From positions 1 to 35,677 of IMG/VR virus record IMGVR_UViG_3300042505_000849: DNA of 35,677 nt, one strand, 5' to 3'. Below are positions 1-9,032 of the stretch, piece by piece. The notes under the pieces are model-generated. The model had not been told where the DNA came from and searched no databases. It was given only the letters and a program-made list of their open reading frames with translations. A program made the position numbers and the translations under genes. This DNA comes from a virus. Each line of letters begins with the position of its first letter. Positions within the stretch are counted from its first letter, which is position 1.

Positions 1-480
1 ATATCCGTAATTTACAGTGATATTTGAACCTGTGTTATTTTGTATTCCAAACACAAATGTATTTGTTGGGGTACTCACACTAGGACTTGAGGTTGATATT
101 GCACCTGCGGTACCTATAATTTGGTCAGGAATTGATGTAAACAATATTGGACTACCACCTCCAGTATAATTCCACGCATATTGATAACCAATTACAGGTA
201 CATTACTATTACTTATTGATACAGTTGCGTTGTAAACTATTATACCATTCGGTATATTAGCTAAAACCCACAAATTATAGGTACTATTACCCTCAAGAGT
301 AAAACTATAATTACTGGTTCCTGATGTTACCGTCCAAGAACCTGTATTACTAAGATTATTTGTAATGCCTGAGTAGGCAATATGATAGGTTACACCACTT
401 AGTTCTACAGGAATAAGAGTGTTATTGGTAGGTTCCGCTAAAAAAGTTAATTCTCCGATTGTTTTACCTGTTAATGACAT
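1..480 (-). CDS. Tail-associated structural protein, N-terminal part (runs off left edge)
   Basis: The first 160 codons of a minus-strand gene are visible; the frame stays open to base 1, so the C-terminus lies outside the window. The protein begins MSLTGKTIGELTFLAEPTNN and continues with Ser/Thr/Asn/Gly-rich, beta-strand-like sequence of the kind found in phage tail fibre and baseplate-attached proteins. No enzymatic motif, signal peptide or membrane segment is visible. It lies 51 bp downstream of the adhesin gene on the same strand and probably belongs to the same late transcript. A short TPTNT stretch near residue 140 recalls the Thr/Pro linkers of that neighbour. I do not recognise the family; 'structural' rests on composition and context. 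Confidence 0.6.
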   Translation of the reverse strand, partial: MSLTGKTIGELTFLAEPTNNTLIPVELSGVTYHIAYSGITNNLSNTGSWTVTSGTSNYSFTLEGNSTYNLWVLANIPNGIIVYNATVSISNSNVPVIGYQYAWNYTGGGSPILFTSIPDQIIGTAGAISTSSPSVSTPTNTFVFGIQNNTGSNITVNYGY

Positions 481-531
481 ATTTTTTATTTTATAAATAT
501 TTGTTTATAATCCATATACTGTTGGACTTGG

Positions 532-3500
532 TTATGGTTCAAAAAATTCCAAATACTCACCATTACCAACTGAAATATATTCATTAATACCACTTATTAA
601 AACGGGATTAATTAGTACTGTTATTGGTGTTTCAGTAGGTGTTGGAGTGTTAGTTGTAGTTATTGTTGGTGTAGGTGTTGCGGTTGGTTCTATAAATCTT
701 GGAGCTAAATAATTGTATTGTTGTGTTATTTCAGTAAGATTTAATTGTCTGTTATAGAAATACATGTTGGCAACATGTCCCCAAGGTTGACCCGCCGTAT
801 CATTATTACCCCATCCCCAGTGTCTAGTTCCACCAGCACCCTCATTGATTGTACTTCCCACCTGTGAACCATTTATGTAGAATGTTTGAGATGTATTTGT
901 TCCAACTACAGCAAATTGAACCCAAACACCTGCCGAAGATGAAACATCATATCCTGAACTTACAAATCCTGTTGCCCAATATCCTAATGTGTTTGTTCCA
1001 TTAGGTATGGTAATTGGTGTGATTTTAGGAGGGCCCTTTGTATAAAGTACTGTTCTAAACCCAGCATTACTAGGTATCAATCTTGCCCAAGTGATATATG
1101 TGTATCCTGAATTTGGTAATAAAGGTCCTGTTAAGTTGTAATCAACTCTATTAGTTCCTGTTGTACAATCGAAGCATTTTATACCATTAAGAACTGTGTA
1201 AGTTGCACCAATTAATGTATGGTCATATCCACCTGTAATATCAAAAACAGTTGTTCCTGTACCAGGGTAACTTGAACTTTCATATGCGTCAAGTTGAATA
1301 ACCAATCCTGAACTTACAATACTTGGTGTTGTTGATGGTGTTGGTGTGTTGGTATTTGTTGGAGTTGATGTAATGGTTGGGGTATTAGTGTTTGTTGGTG
1401 TTTGCGTAACTGTTGGAGTTACAGTCTGAGTTGGAGTTTCTGTATTTGTAGGCGTTGGTGTTACAGTATTAGTTGGAGTCTGAGTTGGTGTTTCAGTAGG
1501 AGTTTCTGTGTTTGTAGGTGTAGGTGTTTGTGTTGGTGTATTAGTAGGAGTTTCAGTGTTAGTAGGTGTTTGTGTTGGTGTATTAGTAGGAGTTTCAGTG
1601 TTAGTAGGTGTTTGTGTTGGTGTATTAGTAGGAGTTTCAGTGTTAGTAGGTGTTTGTGTTGGTGTATTAGTAGGAGTTTCAGTATTAGTCGGTGTAGGTG
1701 TTGGTGTATTAGTTGGTGTAACACTTGTTGTTGGTGTAACTGTTGGCGTAATAGTTGGAGTCGGAGTTGCCGATGGACACATACCTAAATCAACTAAAAC
1801 CAAAGAATTAACACCACCAGTTCTTTTAACACTATTTTTAGTTGCACATAAATAAACATCAGGATTTGGAGGTAAAACATTTCCAGAAATTAAAGTACCA
1901 TAACAATCTATGTAAGAATAGATAACATTTCCTCTGTCAGATTCATTTATTAATCTATAATATTCACATCCAGTATATCCTGGTGTAGATGTAACACTTG
2001 GCGTTGGTGTTTTAGTCTGTGTTTGTGTTGGTGTTTGAGTAATAGTGGACGTAACACTTGGTGTTGGTGTTTTAGTTTGTGTGGGTGTTAGTGTTGGTGT
2101 TTGAGTAGATGTATTTGTTTGTGTAGGTGTTGGTGTTTGGGTAGATGTATTTGTTGGTGTTATAGTTTGAGTTGCAGTTGCCGTTGGAGTCAACCCTGTT
2201 GTTGCTGTTGGTGTTGGAGTTGTTGATAAAGTTGGTGTTACTGTAGGTGTTGCGGTATTTGATGGTGTTAGAGATATTGTTGGTGTGTTTGTAGGTGTAT
2301 GTGTAGGAGTTGATGTAGGTGTGGGTGTTGGGAAATCACAATTTAAACAATATGGATTTAAAAAATTGTAAATTGGTCTTAAAATTCTTGCATTGTGTTG
2401 GATTTCTGGAACCGATAATGGTTTTGCATACATACCAAATGTTGATATTGCACCATCAAATGTCCCTGCAAAATTTTGTTCAATTAAAATGTTAGTTGTA
2501 AGACCGCTTAATGTAGTCCCACTTAAAATGTTTGGTGGAAACAATTCAGGGTCTTGGGTATAATAATTAATATCATTTGTTGGTACCGCACTAAAAATTA
2601 AATTTTCGTGTAATCCTTGTGTACCACCACCCCAAGATATGTTGAATGGTACTCCAACTTGGGTTTCTTTGTGTCCAAATAAACCACGAGGTATAATTTC
2701 TTCAACATCTTCAAACACATCAAATATTCTACCATTAATGTAGATTTTCATTCGACCTCTACGGTATATTTTTTCTAAAATCCAAAGATTGTTTAACTCA
2801 ACAAGTTCTTCAATAGTCGGAATTAATTCATAATGTGTTATTGGTGGTGATATTAATGAAACCGAATTGTTTGCCGTACTAGCAGTGTACGGGAACACAG
2901 TAATAGTTCCAAGACCACCACGATAGTATAAATCACACGTATCTAACCATGTATATCGCTCAAAGACTACATCTACTAAAACCCAATGTTCTTGTTCATC
3001 ATATGTTGTTCCACTACAGTCATCATAAATTCCTCTATCGGTACAGTAGTTGTTAATTGAATATCCCGTTACTGAATCAGGACCTAAAGTTTCACAAGAA
3101 CCTGAAAAAATACAATCCCCCGTTATAGTTAAAGTTCTTATACAAATTTTCGGATTGTGTGGGTCACCACTAAATTTGATTGCAATTGCATTAGACATTG
3201 AATCATATTCAGGATTATGTTCTGGAATTGGAACTGGTGGTTCAGGACAACAACAAGGGTCTACTTGAGTGTGTGAATCTGTTGTTCCTGTTGGTGGATA
3301 TACTAATACACAATTAGAGTCATTATACTGTAAATAACCTGGTTTGGTTATTATTGAAAATTTAATAGTCCCCAACCCTACTCGTTTTGTGGTTACAAAT
3401 TGAAAATTTCCTGTTGATGCCGTGTATCCAACAACGGTTCCCTCAAGATACTGAGCATCGTCATGATAAATTAATGCCGTATCACCTGAAACCCATAATA

Positions 3501-4449
3501 AGTCTGGTGAAACAGTCAATGTTCTACCTGTTGTTGTTAAATCAAAAATTGTTGTTGATGAAGTTGTATATCCTGTATACAAATCAACACAAAAACAACT
3601 TGTTAAACCAGTTAACGGTGTTGTAATTCTGTAATAAGATGGGTCACCTGAATTTGTTCCGGCTGCGTGGTGCCAATATTTATTTTCGGCTCTTGTACCC
3701 ATATAAAAGAATATACCCGCATTGTTTGGATAATATTCATTTAATGTGGTTTGTCCTGAACTTGGAGAATAAACATTTGATAATCTTGGTTTTAAAGTCA
3801 TCTCTACCGTCCATCCTTTTGGATATCTTTCAGGTAAAATTTTATAATCGTAACCAAACAATTCATAAAATCCTTGATAGAAACCACCATACAATTCTTG
3901 GTAATTTCCAATAGTTTGAGCACTATATGACACAACATTATAAACCGTTCCTGCGGTTACACCCGAAAATCTTGTGTTTGGTGTCCAAGTATATCCTGTT
4001 ACTTGATGTAATTTTAATCTTCTGTCAAATTTATACCTATCAAATTTTTCATTTGCGGGTAGTAAACCATTTGTATATGTTATTGATTGACCAGTCATTC
4101 CGGTTACCAAACCATTATCAGTTCCTGTTAGTCCAATATCACAAATTGTTTTTGAAGAATAACAAGGTATTAAAACATCTGTTGGGTTATAGTAATTTTC
4201 TGAAATTAAAATATTATCAAAATCATAATTTCCATAGGTTAATGAAAAATTTTGATTACTTCCCGTAAAATTAATATCAAACTTAACTGGTAACACATCA
4301 CCATCATACGCACCAATAATATATGGTGAAAAAATAACTTCTTCGTTATAATCTCGTTCATCTGATGCTAAAGAAAGGTCTGTAACCTCCAAAAATGGTG
4401 ATAAATACCATTTTTTATAGACATATTGGTTAATGTTCTGGTAAGCCAT
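532..4449 (-). CDS. Large tail adhesin with LamG-like domains and Thr/Pro repeat linkers
   Basis: A 1305-residue protein, probably a receptor-binding or tail-fibre protein exposed on the virion. Residues about 1-200 are unassigned and beta-rich. Residues about 200-700 contain a lectin-like region: a [11 protein letters not shown] strand and a [20 protein letters not shown] ending of the kind that closes Laminin_G_3/concanavalin A-like folds. A Thr/Pro linker covers about 706-823, a 66-residue cysteine module about 823-889, and a second Thr/Pro linker about 894-1044 that includes perfect 14-residue repeats. A clearer LamG-like domain covers about 1045-1250 ([28 protein letters not shown]), then a short third Thr/Pro patch and a C-terminal tail. 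Carbohydrate binding is known for this fold and inferred here. A TATAAATA box lies 24 bp upstream. The repeats make assembly errors in the middle of the gene possible. Confidence 0.8.
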   Translation of the reverse strand: MAYQNINQYVYKKWYLSPFLEVTDLSLASDERDYNEEVIFSPYIIGAYDGDVLPVKFDINFTGSNQNFSLTYGNYDFDNILISENYYNPTDVLIPCYSSKTICDIGLTGTDNGLVTGMTGQSITYTNGLLPANEKFDRYKFDRRLKLHQVTGYTWTPNTRFSGVTAGTVYNVVSYSAQTIGNYQELYGGFYQGFYELFGYDYKILPERYPKGWTVEMTLKPRLSNVYSPSSGQTTLNEYYPNNAGIFFYMGTRAENKYWHHAAGTNSGDPSYYRITTPLTGLTSCFCVDLYTGYTTSSTTIFDLTTTGRTLTVSPDLLWVSGDTALIYHDDAQYLEGTVVGYTASTGNFQFVTTKRVGLGTIKFSIITKPGYLQYNDSNCVLVYPPTGTTDSHTQVDPCCCPEPPVPIPEHNPEYDSMSNAIAIKFSGDPHNPKICIRTLTITGDCIFSGSCETLGPDSVTGYSINNYCTDRGIYDDCSGTTYDEQEHWVLVDVVFERYTWLDTCDLYYRGGLGTITVFPYTASTANNSVSLISPPITHYELIPTIEELVELNNLWILEKIYRRGRMKIYINGRIFDVFEDVEEIIPRGLFGHKETQVGVPFNISWGGGTQGLHENLIFSAVPTNDINYYTQDPELFPPNILSGTTLSGLTTNILIEQNFAGTFDGAISTFGMYAKPLSVPEIQHNARILRPIYNFLNPYCLNCDFPTPTPTSTPTHTPTNTPTISLTPSNTATPTVTPTLSTTPTPTATTGLTPTATATQTITPTNTSTQTPTPTQTNTSTQTPTLTPTQTKTPTPSVTSTITQTPTQTQTKTPTPSVTSTPGYTGCEYYRLINESDRGNVIYSYIDCYGTLISGNVLPPNPDVYLCATKNSVKRTGGVNSLVLVDLGMCPSATPTPTITPTVTPTTSVTPTNTPTPTPTNTETPTNTPTQTPTNTETPTNTPTQTPTNTETPTNTPTQTPTNTETPTNTPTQTPTPTNTETPTETPTQTPTNTVTPTPTNTETPTQTVTPTVTQTPTNTNTPTITSTPTNTNTPTPSTTPSIVSSGLVIQLDAYESSSYPGTGTTVFDITGGYDHTLIGATYTVLNGIKCFDCTTGTNRVDYNLTGPLLPNSGYTYITWARLIPSNAGFRTVLYTKGPPKITPITIPNGTNTLGYWATGFVSSGYDVSSSAGVWVQFAVVGTNTSQTFYINGSQVGSTINEGAGGTRHWGWGNNDTAGQPWGHVANMYFYNRQLNLTEITQQYNYLAPRFIEPTATPTPTITTTNTPTPTETPITVLINPVLISGINEYISVGNGEYLEFFEP
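606..690 (-). repeat. Third short Thr/Pro coding patch of the adhesin
   Basis: This stretch encodes alternating Thr-Pro-Thr-x units (residues about 1254-1282) between the C-terminal LamG-like domain and the last 25 residues. It is shorter and less regular than the two central linkers. Confidence 0.7.
1318..1770 (-). repeat. Main Thr/Pro low-complexity linker of the adhesin
   Basis: About 150 codons encode almost only Thr, Pro, Asn, Gln, Glu and Val in TPT-x-T patterns. On the plus strand the DNA is a GT-rich run of 'ggtgt' and 'gttggagt' words. Such composition gives an extended, disordered stalk and a dense field of hydroxyl residues, as in mucin-like domains. It contains the perfect 42-bp tandem repeats listed separately. 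Confidence 0.85.
1530..1697 (-). repeat. 42-bp perfect tandem repeat, three copies plus a degenerate fourth
   Basis: The unit starting gtgttggtgtattagtagga is 42 bp long and occurs at 1530-1571, 1572-1613 and 1614-1655 without a mismatch. From 1656 a fourth copy diverges after about 30 bases. Because 42 is a multiple of three, copy-number changes keep the frame and add or remove 14 residues ([14 protein letters not shown] in register). Perfect identity between copies points to recent slippage or recombination. Confidence 0.9.
1981..2332 (-). repeat. First Thr/Pro low-complexity linker of the adhesin
   Basis: About 117 codons of Thr/Pro/Ser/Gln-rich sequence with imperfect internal copies; the motif [13 protein letters not shown] occurs twice. 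It joins the N-terminal lectin-like half to the cysteine module. The sequence is more diverged than the second linker, suggesting it is older or evolves more slowly. Confidence 0.8.
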
Positions 4450-4453
4450 ATGA

Positions 4454-4461
4454 CATAAATA
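4454..4461 (+). promoter_or_regulatory. Candidate T4-type late promoter box for the rightward gene cluster
   Basis: The box CATAAATA differs by one base from the T4 late consensus TATAAATA and ends 35 bp before the start codon at 4497. With T4 spacing, transcription would start near 4467-4468. The phage encodes a gp55-like sigma factor that could read it. Supported by motif and position only. Confidence 0.45.
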
Positions 4462-4473
4462 CTTTTATTGTAG

Positions 4474-4481
4474 TATTTATA
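4474..4481 (-). promoter_or_regulatory. Candidate T4-type late promoter box for the adhesin gene
   Basis: On the minus strand this is a perfect TATAAATA, 24 bp upstream of the adhesin start codon. T4 spacing puts the start point near 4467, leaving a leader of about 18 nt. It faces the plus-strand box at 4454-4461, and the two form an inverted repeat (ataaatac/gtatttat). Confidence 0.55.
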
Positions 4482-4496
4482 GTATAAAAAATCATT

Positions 4497-5306
4497 ATGA
4501 TTGAATTTGGTCGTGAATATTATAATAATGACATGTATTTTTTCTTAAAGAAAAGAAAAGATTCTATTGATGTCTACTATTCTGTTGGTAATACCATTAC
4601 AGAAGCCAGAACAATGGATGAAATTGTTAAAATACCATTAATTAATGAAACTAAATTAAAATTAGTTATTGAAAAATTAACAAAGTCAAAGAAAAAATTT
4701 TCAAAAAAAGATATTAAAAGAATTATGGATAAAATTTCATCTGAAAAAGGTGAAATTGAAGAACTTGTAGATTACGATGGTAGTTTTTCAAATTCAAAAG
4801 TTCCAATTCATGACCCCACATTATCACCTACAAAAACTATGGACCAAACTGTATTTGCAGCAAGACAAGCAACAAATCCTCTTTTACGTGGTTATAGAGT
4901 TTATTATGGTGAGAGTGTTGTAAGAGAAATTGATGCTCGTGGAGCCTTTGGTTTTGAAGAAACTGAATTAGAAGGTGAAGATGCAAAAGAAGCAATTGAA
5001 ACATTCAAAGAGTTGGGTGTTGACGACCCAAAAGGTAGAGCAAAAGAAATGGGTTATGACCCAAAATTAGAAAAGAAAAAATTACCAGGTTCTTTTACAA
5101 GAAAAAGATTGGAAGAAGTCCAAAAACAAAAAATGATTAAAGTTCTTGAGGATATGGTAACAAAAAAATCAAAAGATACTGATGTTCAAAATAAAGAAAT
5201 CAACGCTTCAAAACTATTGATTAAGAATCTAAAAACTCTTAAAAAAATGGCAGAAAAAGAAGGGTTAAGTAATTCTGATATTTTAAAGTTATTAAAAAAT
5301 GAATAA
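4497..5306 (+). CDS. Uncharacterised charged protein, probably virion or assembly
   Basis: A 269-residue protein whose family I do not recognise. The N-terminal 100 residues mix beta-like sequence with Lys-rich helices. The middle has VPIHDPTLSPTKTMDQTVFA and a globular YRVYYGESVVREID segment. The last 110 residues are highly charged and helical (many Lys/Glu, probable coiled coil). It is the first gene of the rightward cluster after the divergent promoter region. Its stop overlaps the start of the next gene by 8 bp, suggesting coupled translation with 5299-5769. The start is the first ATG after the promoter gap. A structural or scaffold role is only a guess from position. Confidence 0.6.
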   Translation: MIEFGREYYNNDMYFFLKKRKDSIDVYYSVGNTITEARTMDEIVKIPLINETKLKLVIEKLTKSKKKFSKKDIKRIMDKISSEKGEIEELVDYDGSFSNSKVPIHDPTLSPTKTMDQTVFAARQATNPLLRGYRVYYGESVVREIDARGAFGFEETELEGEDAKEAIETFKELGVDDPKGRAKEMGYDPKLEKKKLPGSFTRKRLEEVQKQKMIKVLEDMVTKKSKDTDVQNKEINASKLLIKNLKTLKKMAEKEGLSNSDILKLLKNE

Positions 5307-5769
5307 AGAACTTTACAATAAGAGTTGGGATTTTCCAAAAGATTTACAAAATCATATGAGAATATGTTTTGGTAAAGTTAAAAATGCCGATGCAAATACT
5401 GAAGGATATAATCGTAATAGAAGATTACAAACTGCAACATCTATATCATATCCAGAATTAAAAAGAATTAAAAATTTTTTTGATAACCACACAGGAACAC
5501 CACAAGACGCACCATTTATTTTAAATGGTGAAAGTAAAATGAGAGATTTCGTTAATTCCTCGTTATCAGGTTCAAGACAATCATTGGCTACATCCAAAAA
5601 TATTAGACAAGACACTGGAATGGAAAAAGAGTTTGTTCAAACACCAAATGCAAATGTAAATCTTAACATTTCAAAAGACGGAGCGAATAAATCAAGTCTT
5701 GAGAAATATGATTTACAAGTAACCGAAAGCCTAAAAAGGATAAATAACATTATGAAAAAAATAATATAA
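5299..5769 (+). CDS. Uncharacterised protein in the small structural-type cluster
   Basis: A 156-residue protein of unknown family, hydrophilic and mainly helical. It contains an ISYPELKRIKNFFDNH helix, a PFILNGESKMRDFV segment and an Asn-rich middle (NANVNLNISKDGAN), and ends in a basic helix. No cysteine pair, membrane segment or catalytic motif is visible. It overlaps the upstream gene by 8 bp, and 5 bp separate it from the next, so it is very probably co-transcribed and co-translated with them. Function unknown. Confidence 0.6.
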   Translation: MNKELYNKSWDFPKDLQNHMRICFGKVKNADANTEGYNRNRRLQTATSISYPELKRIKNFFDNHTGTPQDAPFILNGESKMRDFVNSSLSGSRQSLATSKNIRQDTGMEKEFVQTPNANVNLNISKDGANKSSLEKYDLQVTESLKRINNIMKKII

Positions 5770-5774
5770 AAGTT

Positions 5775-6068
5775 ATGGAAAAATTACCATTAGATTTTTC
5801 ACAACCAGCTAACAGATTAACTGCGATTGCGGAAATAGAAAGAAAAAAGAACATTGTAAAAAATGATTTTATTCAACAAAGTAATGAATATGGTAGTACT
5901 AACCCAGCTGCTCTTGCAGATGGTGATGCGATTGGAAGAGGTATAGGTACTTCGGACACTCGTAATGAAAGTGCTGGAACATCAATTGATATCTTTGAAA
6001 GAAAAATGAATATTAAATTTAACGCTTATCAACCTGACAAACCTTACAACATAAAAGGTATTGAATAA
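5775..6068 (+). CDS. Small uncharacterised protein
   Basis: A 97-residue protein with a helical N-terminus (LTAIAEIERKKNIVKNDF) and a Gly/Ala/Ser-rich centre (GSTNPAALADGDAIGRGIGT). No recognised domain. The stop codon shares one base with the start of the WYL-like gene (taatg), which supports it as a real, coupled gene in this row of small proteins. No function can be assigned. Confidence 0.55.
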   Translation: MEKLPLDFSQPANRLTAIAEIERKKNIVKNDFIQQSNEYGSTNPAALADGDAIGRGIGTSDTRNESAGTSIDIFERKMNIKFNAYQPDKPYNIKGIE

Positions 6069-6463
6069 TGAGATTACTTGGTTCGTTAAAATCTTTAATA
6101 ACTGAAGCGGCATCAATTGATGATATTAAAAAATCAATTGAGCAAAAACAAGTGTGCTCCATTTATTATGAAGGTGATGAACCAGGAGGACGAGGATTAC
6201 GTGAAATTGAACCGGTTGCTTTAGGTCGTTCAAAAGCAGGTAATTTAGTCCTTAGAGGATGGGATAGAACAGGAGCATCTCATACCGCATATAAAGGTGA
6301 ACAACCACTACCTTCTTGGAGATTATTTCGTGTAGATAAAATAACTATGTTAAAACCTACACGTGAAAACTTTACTCAGGCACAACCTGGCTATAACTTT
6401 AATGGAGATAAAAGCATGACCCAAGTTATTGTAATTGCAAAATTTGATAACACAACAACATAA
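6068..6463 (+). CDS. WYL-like domain protein with a possible head-targeting leader
   Basis: A 131-residue protein. Residues about 18-100 follow the pattern of WYL domains: IKKSIEQKQVCSIYYEG, then REIEPVALG, then LVLRGWDR, then SWRLFRVDKITMLKP. WYL domains are SH3-like folds that sense nucleotides or other ligands and often sit in transcription regulators. No helix-turn-helix is attached here, so it is not a classical WYL regulator. The first 13 residues form a short helix ending ITE followed by Ala, the cleavage consensus of T4-type prohead proteases, so the mature protein may start at Ala14 inside the head. It sits among small structural-type genes. The fold assignment is reasonable; the role is unknown. 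Confidence 0.6.
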   Translation: MRLLGSLKSLITEAASIDDIKKSIEQKQVCSIYYEGDEPGGRGLREIEPVALGRSKAGNLVLRGWDRTGASHTAYKGEQPLPSWRLFRVDKITMLKPTRENFTQAQPGYNFNGDKSMTQVIVIAKFDNTTT

Positions 6464-6466
6464 TAT

Positions 6467-7072
6467 ATGAATTCAGAAAATGATTTAATGCAAAAATTAG
6501 TGGTGGCAAAAAAAATTATGGATGCCCATAATAAAACACCAAGAGTTGGAAACAGTGGCGGAATCCCATCAACACCAATGTTAGAACAGTTTAACGCACC
6601 GCCAGCAATGTATAATATTCCACAAGAATATATGACAGAACAAAAACAAGTTCAACCACAACAACAATCTCAATTACCTGTTAAAGATAAAATTTTAAAT
6701 TCAAGATTACCTGATGAAATTAAAAGATTAATGATTGAGCACCCAATTGACCAACCAAATACCATGGCTGGACCAACATTATCAAATGATTTAATTGAAG
6801 CCGCTGCTAGATTAATGAAAACGGACGCTGCTGGTGGAACACCACCACAAACACAACAACGTACACAACAACCACAATATCAAACACCAAATATGTCGGG
6901 TGGAATTGATTACAGTTTATTAAAATCAATTATTAGAGACACAATTACCGAAGTTTTAACTGAAAAAGGATTGGTTGCTGAAAGTTCATCAAAAACAAAA
7001 GAACAAATTAGTTTTAGAGTTGGTCAACATGTCTTTGAAGGTTTTGTGACAAAAATTAAAAAGATGAAATAA
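6467..7072 (+). CDS. Uncharacterised Pro/Gln-rich protein
   Basis: A 201-residue protein. The N-terminal two thirds are low-complexity and rich in Gln, Pro, Asn and Met (for example EQKQVQPQQQSQLP and a second Gln/Thr tract near residue 130), so probably disordered. The C-terminal 58 residues look folded: a helix SLLKSIIRDTITEVLTEKGL, then a short beta segment (ISFRVGQHVFEGFVTKIKK). This resembles an adaptor or scaffold with a flexible arm, but no family is recognised. It is the last gene of the small cluster; a 49-bp A/T-rich gap separates it from the first glycosyltransferase. Confidence 0.6.
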   Translation: MNSENDLMQKLVVAKKIMDAHNKTPRVGNSGGIPSTPMLEQFNAPPAMYNIPQEYMTEQKQVQPQQQSQLPVKDKILNSRLPDEIKRLMIEHPIDQPNTMAGPTLSNDLIEAAARLMKTDAAGGTPPQTQQRTQQPQYQTPNMSGGIDYSLLKSIIRDTITEVLTEKGLVAESSSKTKEQISFRVGQHVFEGFVTKIKKMK

Positions 7073-7121
7073 TACTTTGATTTATTGTGTAACTTTTCTA
7101 TTATTATGAAAAAGTTTATAT

Positions 7122-8333
7122 ATGTCAAAGATAAAAGTATTAGTATTGCCATCCGACAGAACAGGTGTTGGTAAATTTCGTTCAATAGACCCCCACATTT
7201 TTTTACAGAATCTATATCCTGATGATTTTCATATAGATATAGTTTTTGATTTAGATATCAACAACCCATCAGTTTGGGATGACTATCAAATTGTTCATTT
7301 TCATAGGGTAATTGCTGGAAATTACGAAAACACTGCAAATATTGTTAAGTACCTAAAACAAAAAGGTATTAAAACCGTAATGGATTTGGATGATTATTGG
7401 TTACCAACCAAAGAACACCCAATTCATGATTTAATTCGTGTAAATAAAATACATGAAAAAATTGTTGATAACGTAAGGGTTGCTGATTATGTGTTAACTA
7501 CAACCACATTATTTGCCGATGAAATTAAAAAATACAACAAAAATGTTTTTATTTTTCCAAACGCAATTAATCCAAAAGAATCACAATTTTGTGAACCAAC
7601 AATTAAATCAGAAAAATTACGATTTGGTTGGTTAGGTGGTTCATCTCACTTACATGATTTAATGTTGTTAGACGGATTATTCCAAAGAATGGAACCATAC
7701 AAAAATAAAGTACAAACTTATTTGTGTGGTTTTGATATCAGAGGTAGTGTTACAGAAATTAATTCTGAAACAAAAGAACAAACCAAAAGAGATATTAAAC
7801 CTGAAGAAACTGTTTGGTACAAATATGAAAACATATTTACAGACAACGGGAAATTAATTAGTCCTGAATATCAACAATTTCTATTAAAATTCAAAGAAGA
7901 AGATTATTCACAGTTTTCTGATGAATACTACCACCGTATATGGACAAGACCAGTTCAAACTTACGCTAAAAACTATGCAAAATTTGATGTATCTTTGGCT
8001 CCAATTAAAAACCACATTTTTAATAAAGTTAAATCTCAATTAAAAGTTATTGAGGCAGGTTTTTACAAAAAAGCGTTAATTGCTTCAAATTTAGGACCAT
8101 ATACAATTGATTTGAAACATTCATTAGACCATGGTAACTTTGTTGACGGTAATGCGTTATTGGTTGATGAAAGTAGAAATCATAGTGATTGGTTTAAATA
8201 CGCTAAAAAACTTATTGATAACCCAAATTGGGCTTATGATTTAGGTGAAAGATTATATGAAACGGTAAAAGATACGTATGACTTAAATGTTGTTACTAAA
8301 ACAAGAGCAGAATTTTATAAATCTATTGTATGA
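7122..8333 (+). CDS. Glycosyltransferase, GT-B fold (GT4-like)
   Basis: A 403-residue protein that opens the sugar island. The N-terminal Rossmann half has a beta-strand KIKVLVLPSD, a donor-domain-like GVGKFRSIDPH segment and TVMDLDDYW. The C-terminal half starts at FGWLGGSSHLHDL and has the donor-binding helix KVIEAGFYKKALIAS, matching the E-x7-E region of GT4 enzymes. It would transfer a sugar from an activated nucleotide donor to an unknown acceptor in the host cytoplasm. Its stop overlaps the start of the exonuclease gene as ATGA. Family level is good; donor and acceptor cannot be read from the sequence. Confidence 0.75.
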   Translation: MSKIKVLVLPSDRTGVGKFRSIDPHIFLQNLYPDDFHIDIVFDLDINNPSVWDDYQIVHFHRVIAGNYENTANIVKYLKQKGIKTVMDLDDYWLPTKEHPIHDLIRVNKIHEKIVDNVRVADYVLTTTTLFADEIKKYNKNVFIFPNAINPKESQFCEPTIKSEKLRFGWLGGSSHLHDLMLLDGLFQRMEPYKNKVQTYLCGFDIRGSVTEINSETKEQTKRDIKPEETVWYKYENIFTDNGKLISPEYQQFLLKFKEEDYSQFSDEYYHRIWTRPVQTYAKNYAKFDVSLAPIKNHIFNKVKSQLKVIEAGFYKKALIASNLGPYTIDLKHSLDHGNFVDGNALLVDESRNHSDWFKYAKKLIDNPNWAYDLGERLYETVKDTYDLNVVTKTRAEFYKSIV

Positions 8334-9031
8334 TACAGGTACCATTAACTAAACTATTATTTTTTGACATTGAAACTGTTGGATTGTATAAAGACTACGA
8401 TGGTCTTGAACAAAATCATCCGGCACTTACAAAACAATTTCACAACTACTTTGATTGGTTTCAGAAAAGATTTCCTGAAGACCAAGGGTTGGACCCACAA
8501 CAAGTTTTTGTAAACCGAGCGGCACTTGTTCCCGAGTTTTCAAAAATTGTATGTGCAAGTTTTGCCTTTGTTGGTCCTGATGGAAAAACACACGCACAAA
8601 CTTTCTCAGGTGATGATGAAAAAGAAATCTTATTGGGTATTAACGCCCTTCTGAATAAAGTATTCAAATTAGATTTTTGGTTGTGTGGACATAACATTAA
8701 AAACTTTGATATTCCTGTGTTAAATAAACGTATGGTTATCAATGGAATTAAACCATCACCACTATTACCATCTTACGATACAAAACCGTGGGAAATAAAA
8801 GCTATTGATACTATGGATGTATGGAAAATGGGTAATAACTTTGCGTTATCATCATTGGAACTTATGTGTGCTGCCATGGGTGTTAAATCACCAAAAGAAG
8901 GTGAAGTAACAGGTAACCGAGTACACGAAGCGTATTACGATTTTAATCAACTTGACTTGATTGTTGAATATTGTGAAAGAGATGTAATGGTGTTGATTGA
9001 TATAATTAAAAAATTAAAAGAACTACAATAA
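8330..9031 (+). CDS. DEDDy-type 3'-5' exonuclease (DNA polymerase B exo-like)
   Basis: A 233-residue protein with the three exonuclease motifs in order: Exo I FFDIETVGL (Asp13, Glu15), Exo II GHNIKNFDIP, and Exo III YCERDV, the Tyr-x3-Asp form typical of the DEDDy class. It resembles free-standing 3'-5' exonucleases related to the proofreading domain of family B polymerases. It would remove nucleotides from DNA 3' ends in replication or repair, using two metal ions bound by the acidic residues. No polymerase domain is attached. It starts at the ATGA overlap with the glycosyltransferase and is followed after 1 bp by dUTPase, making a DNA-metabolism pair inside the sugar island. Confidence 0.85.
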   Translation: MIQVPLTKLLFFDIETVGLYKDYDGLEQNHPALTKQFHNYFDWFQKRFPEDQGLDPQQVFVNRAALVPEFSKIVCASFAFVGPDGKTHAQTFSGDDEKEILLGINALLNKVFKLDFWLCGHNIKNFDIPVLNKRMVINGIKPSPLLPSYDTKPWEIKAIDTMDVWKMGNNFALSSLELMCAAMGVKSPKEGEVTGNRVHEAYYDFNQLDLIVEYCERDVMVLIDIIKKLKELQ

Positions 9032-9032
9032 T

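Noticed and set aside
492-499. TATAAATA on the plus strand between two minus-strand genes
   Set aside because: It would transcribe into the antisense strand of the adhesin gene and no plus-strand gene follows; probably chance in A/T-rich sequence.
1530-1697. CRISPR-like array
   Set aside because: The repeats are direct tandem units with no spacers, lie within a coding frame and encode Thr/Pro residues.
1402-1855. Open frames on the plus strand opposite the adhesin repeats (Val/Gly- and Cys/Ser/Arg-rich)
   Set aside because: They are the mirror of the Thr/Pro codon repeats; a GT-rich repeat has few stops in other frames. Composition is not protein-like and no start context supports them.
1-4449. 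Diversity-generating retroelement acting on the adhesin
   Set aside because: LamG-type adhesins can be targets, but there is no reverse transcriptase and no template/variable repeat pair with adenine-biased changes in the window.
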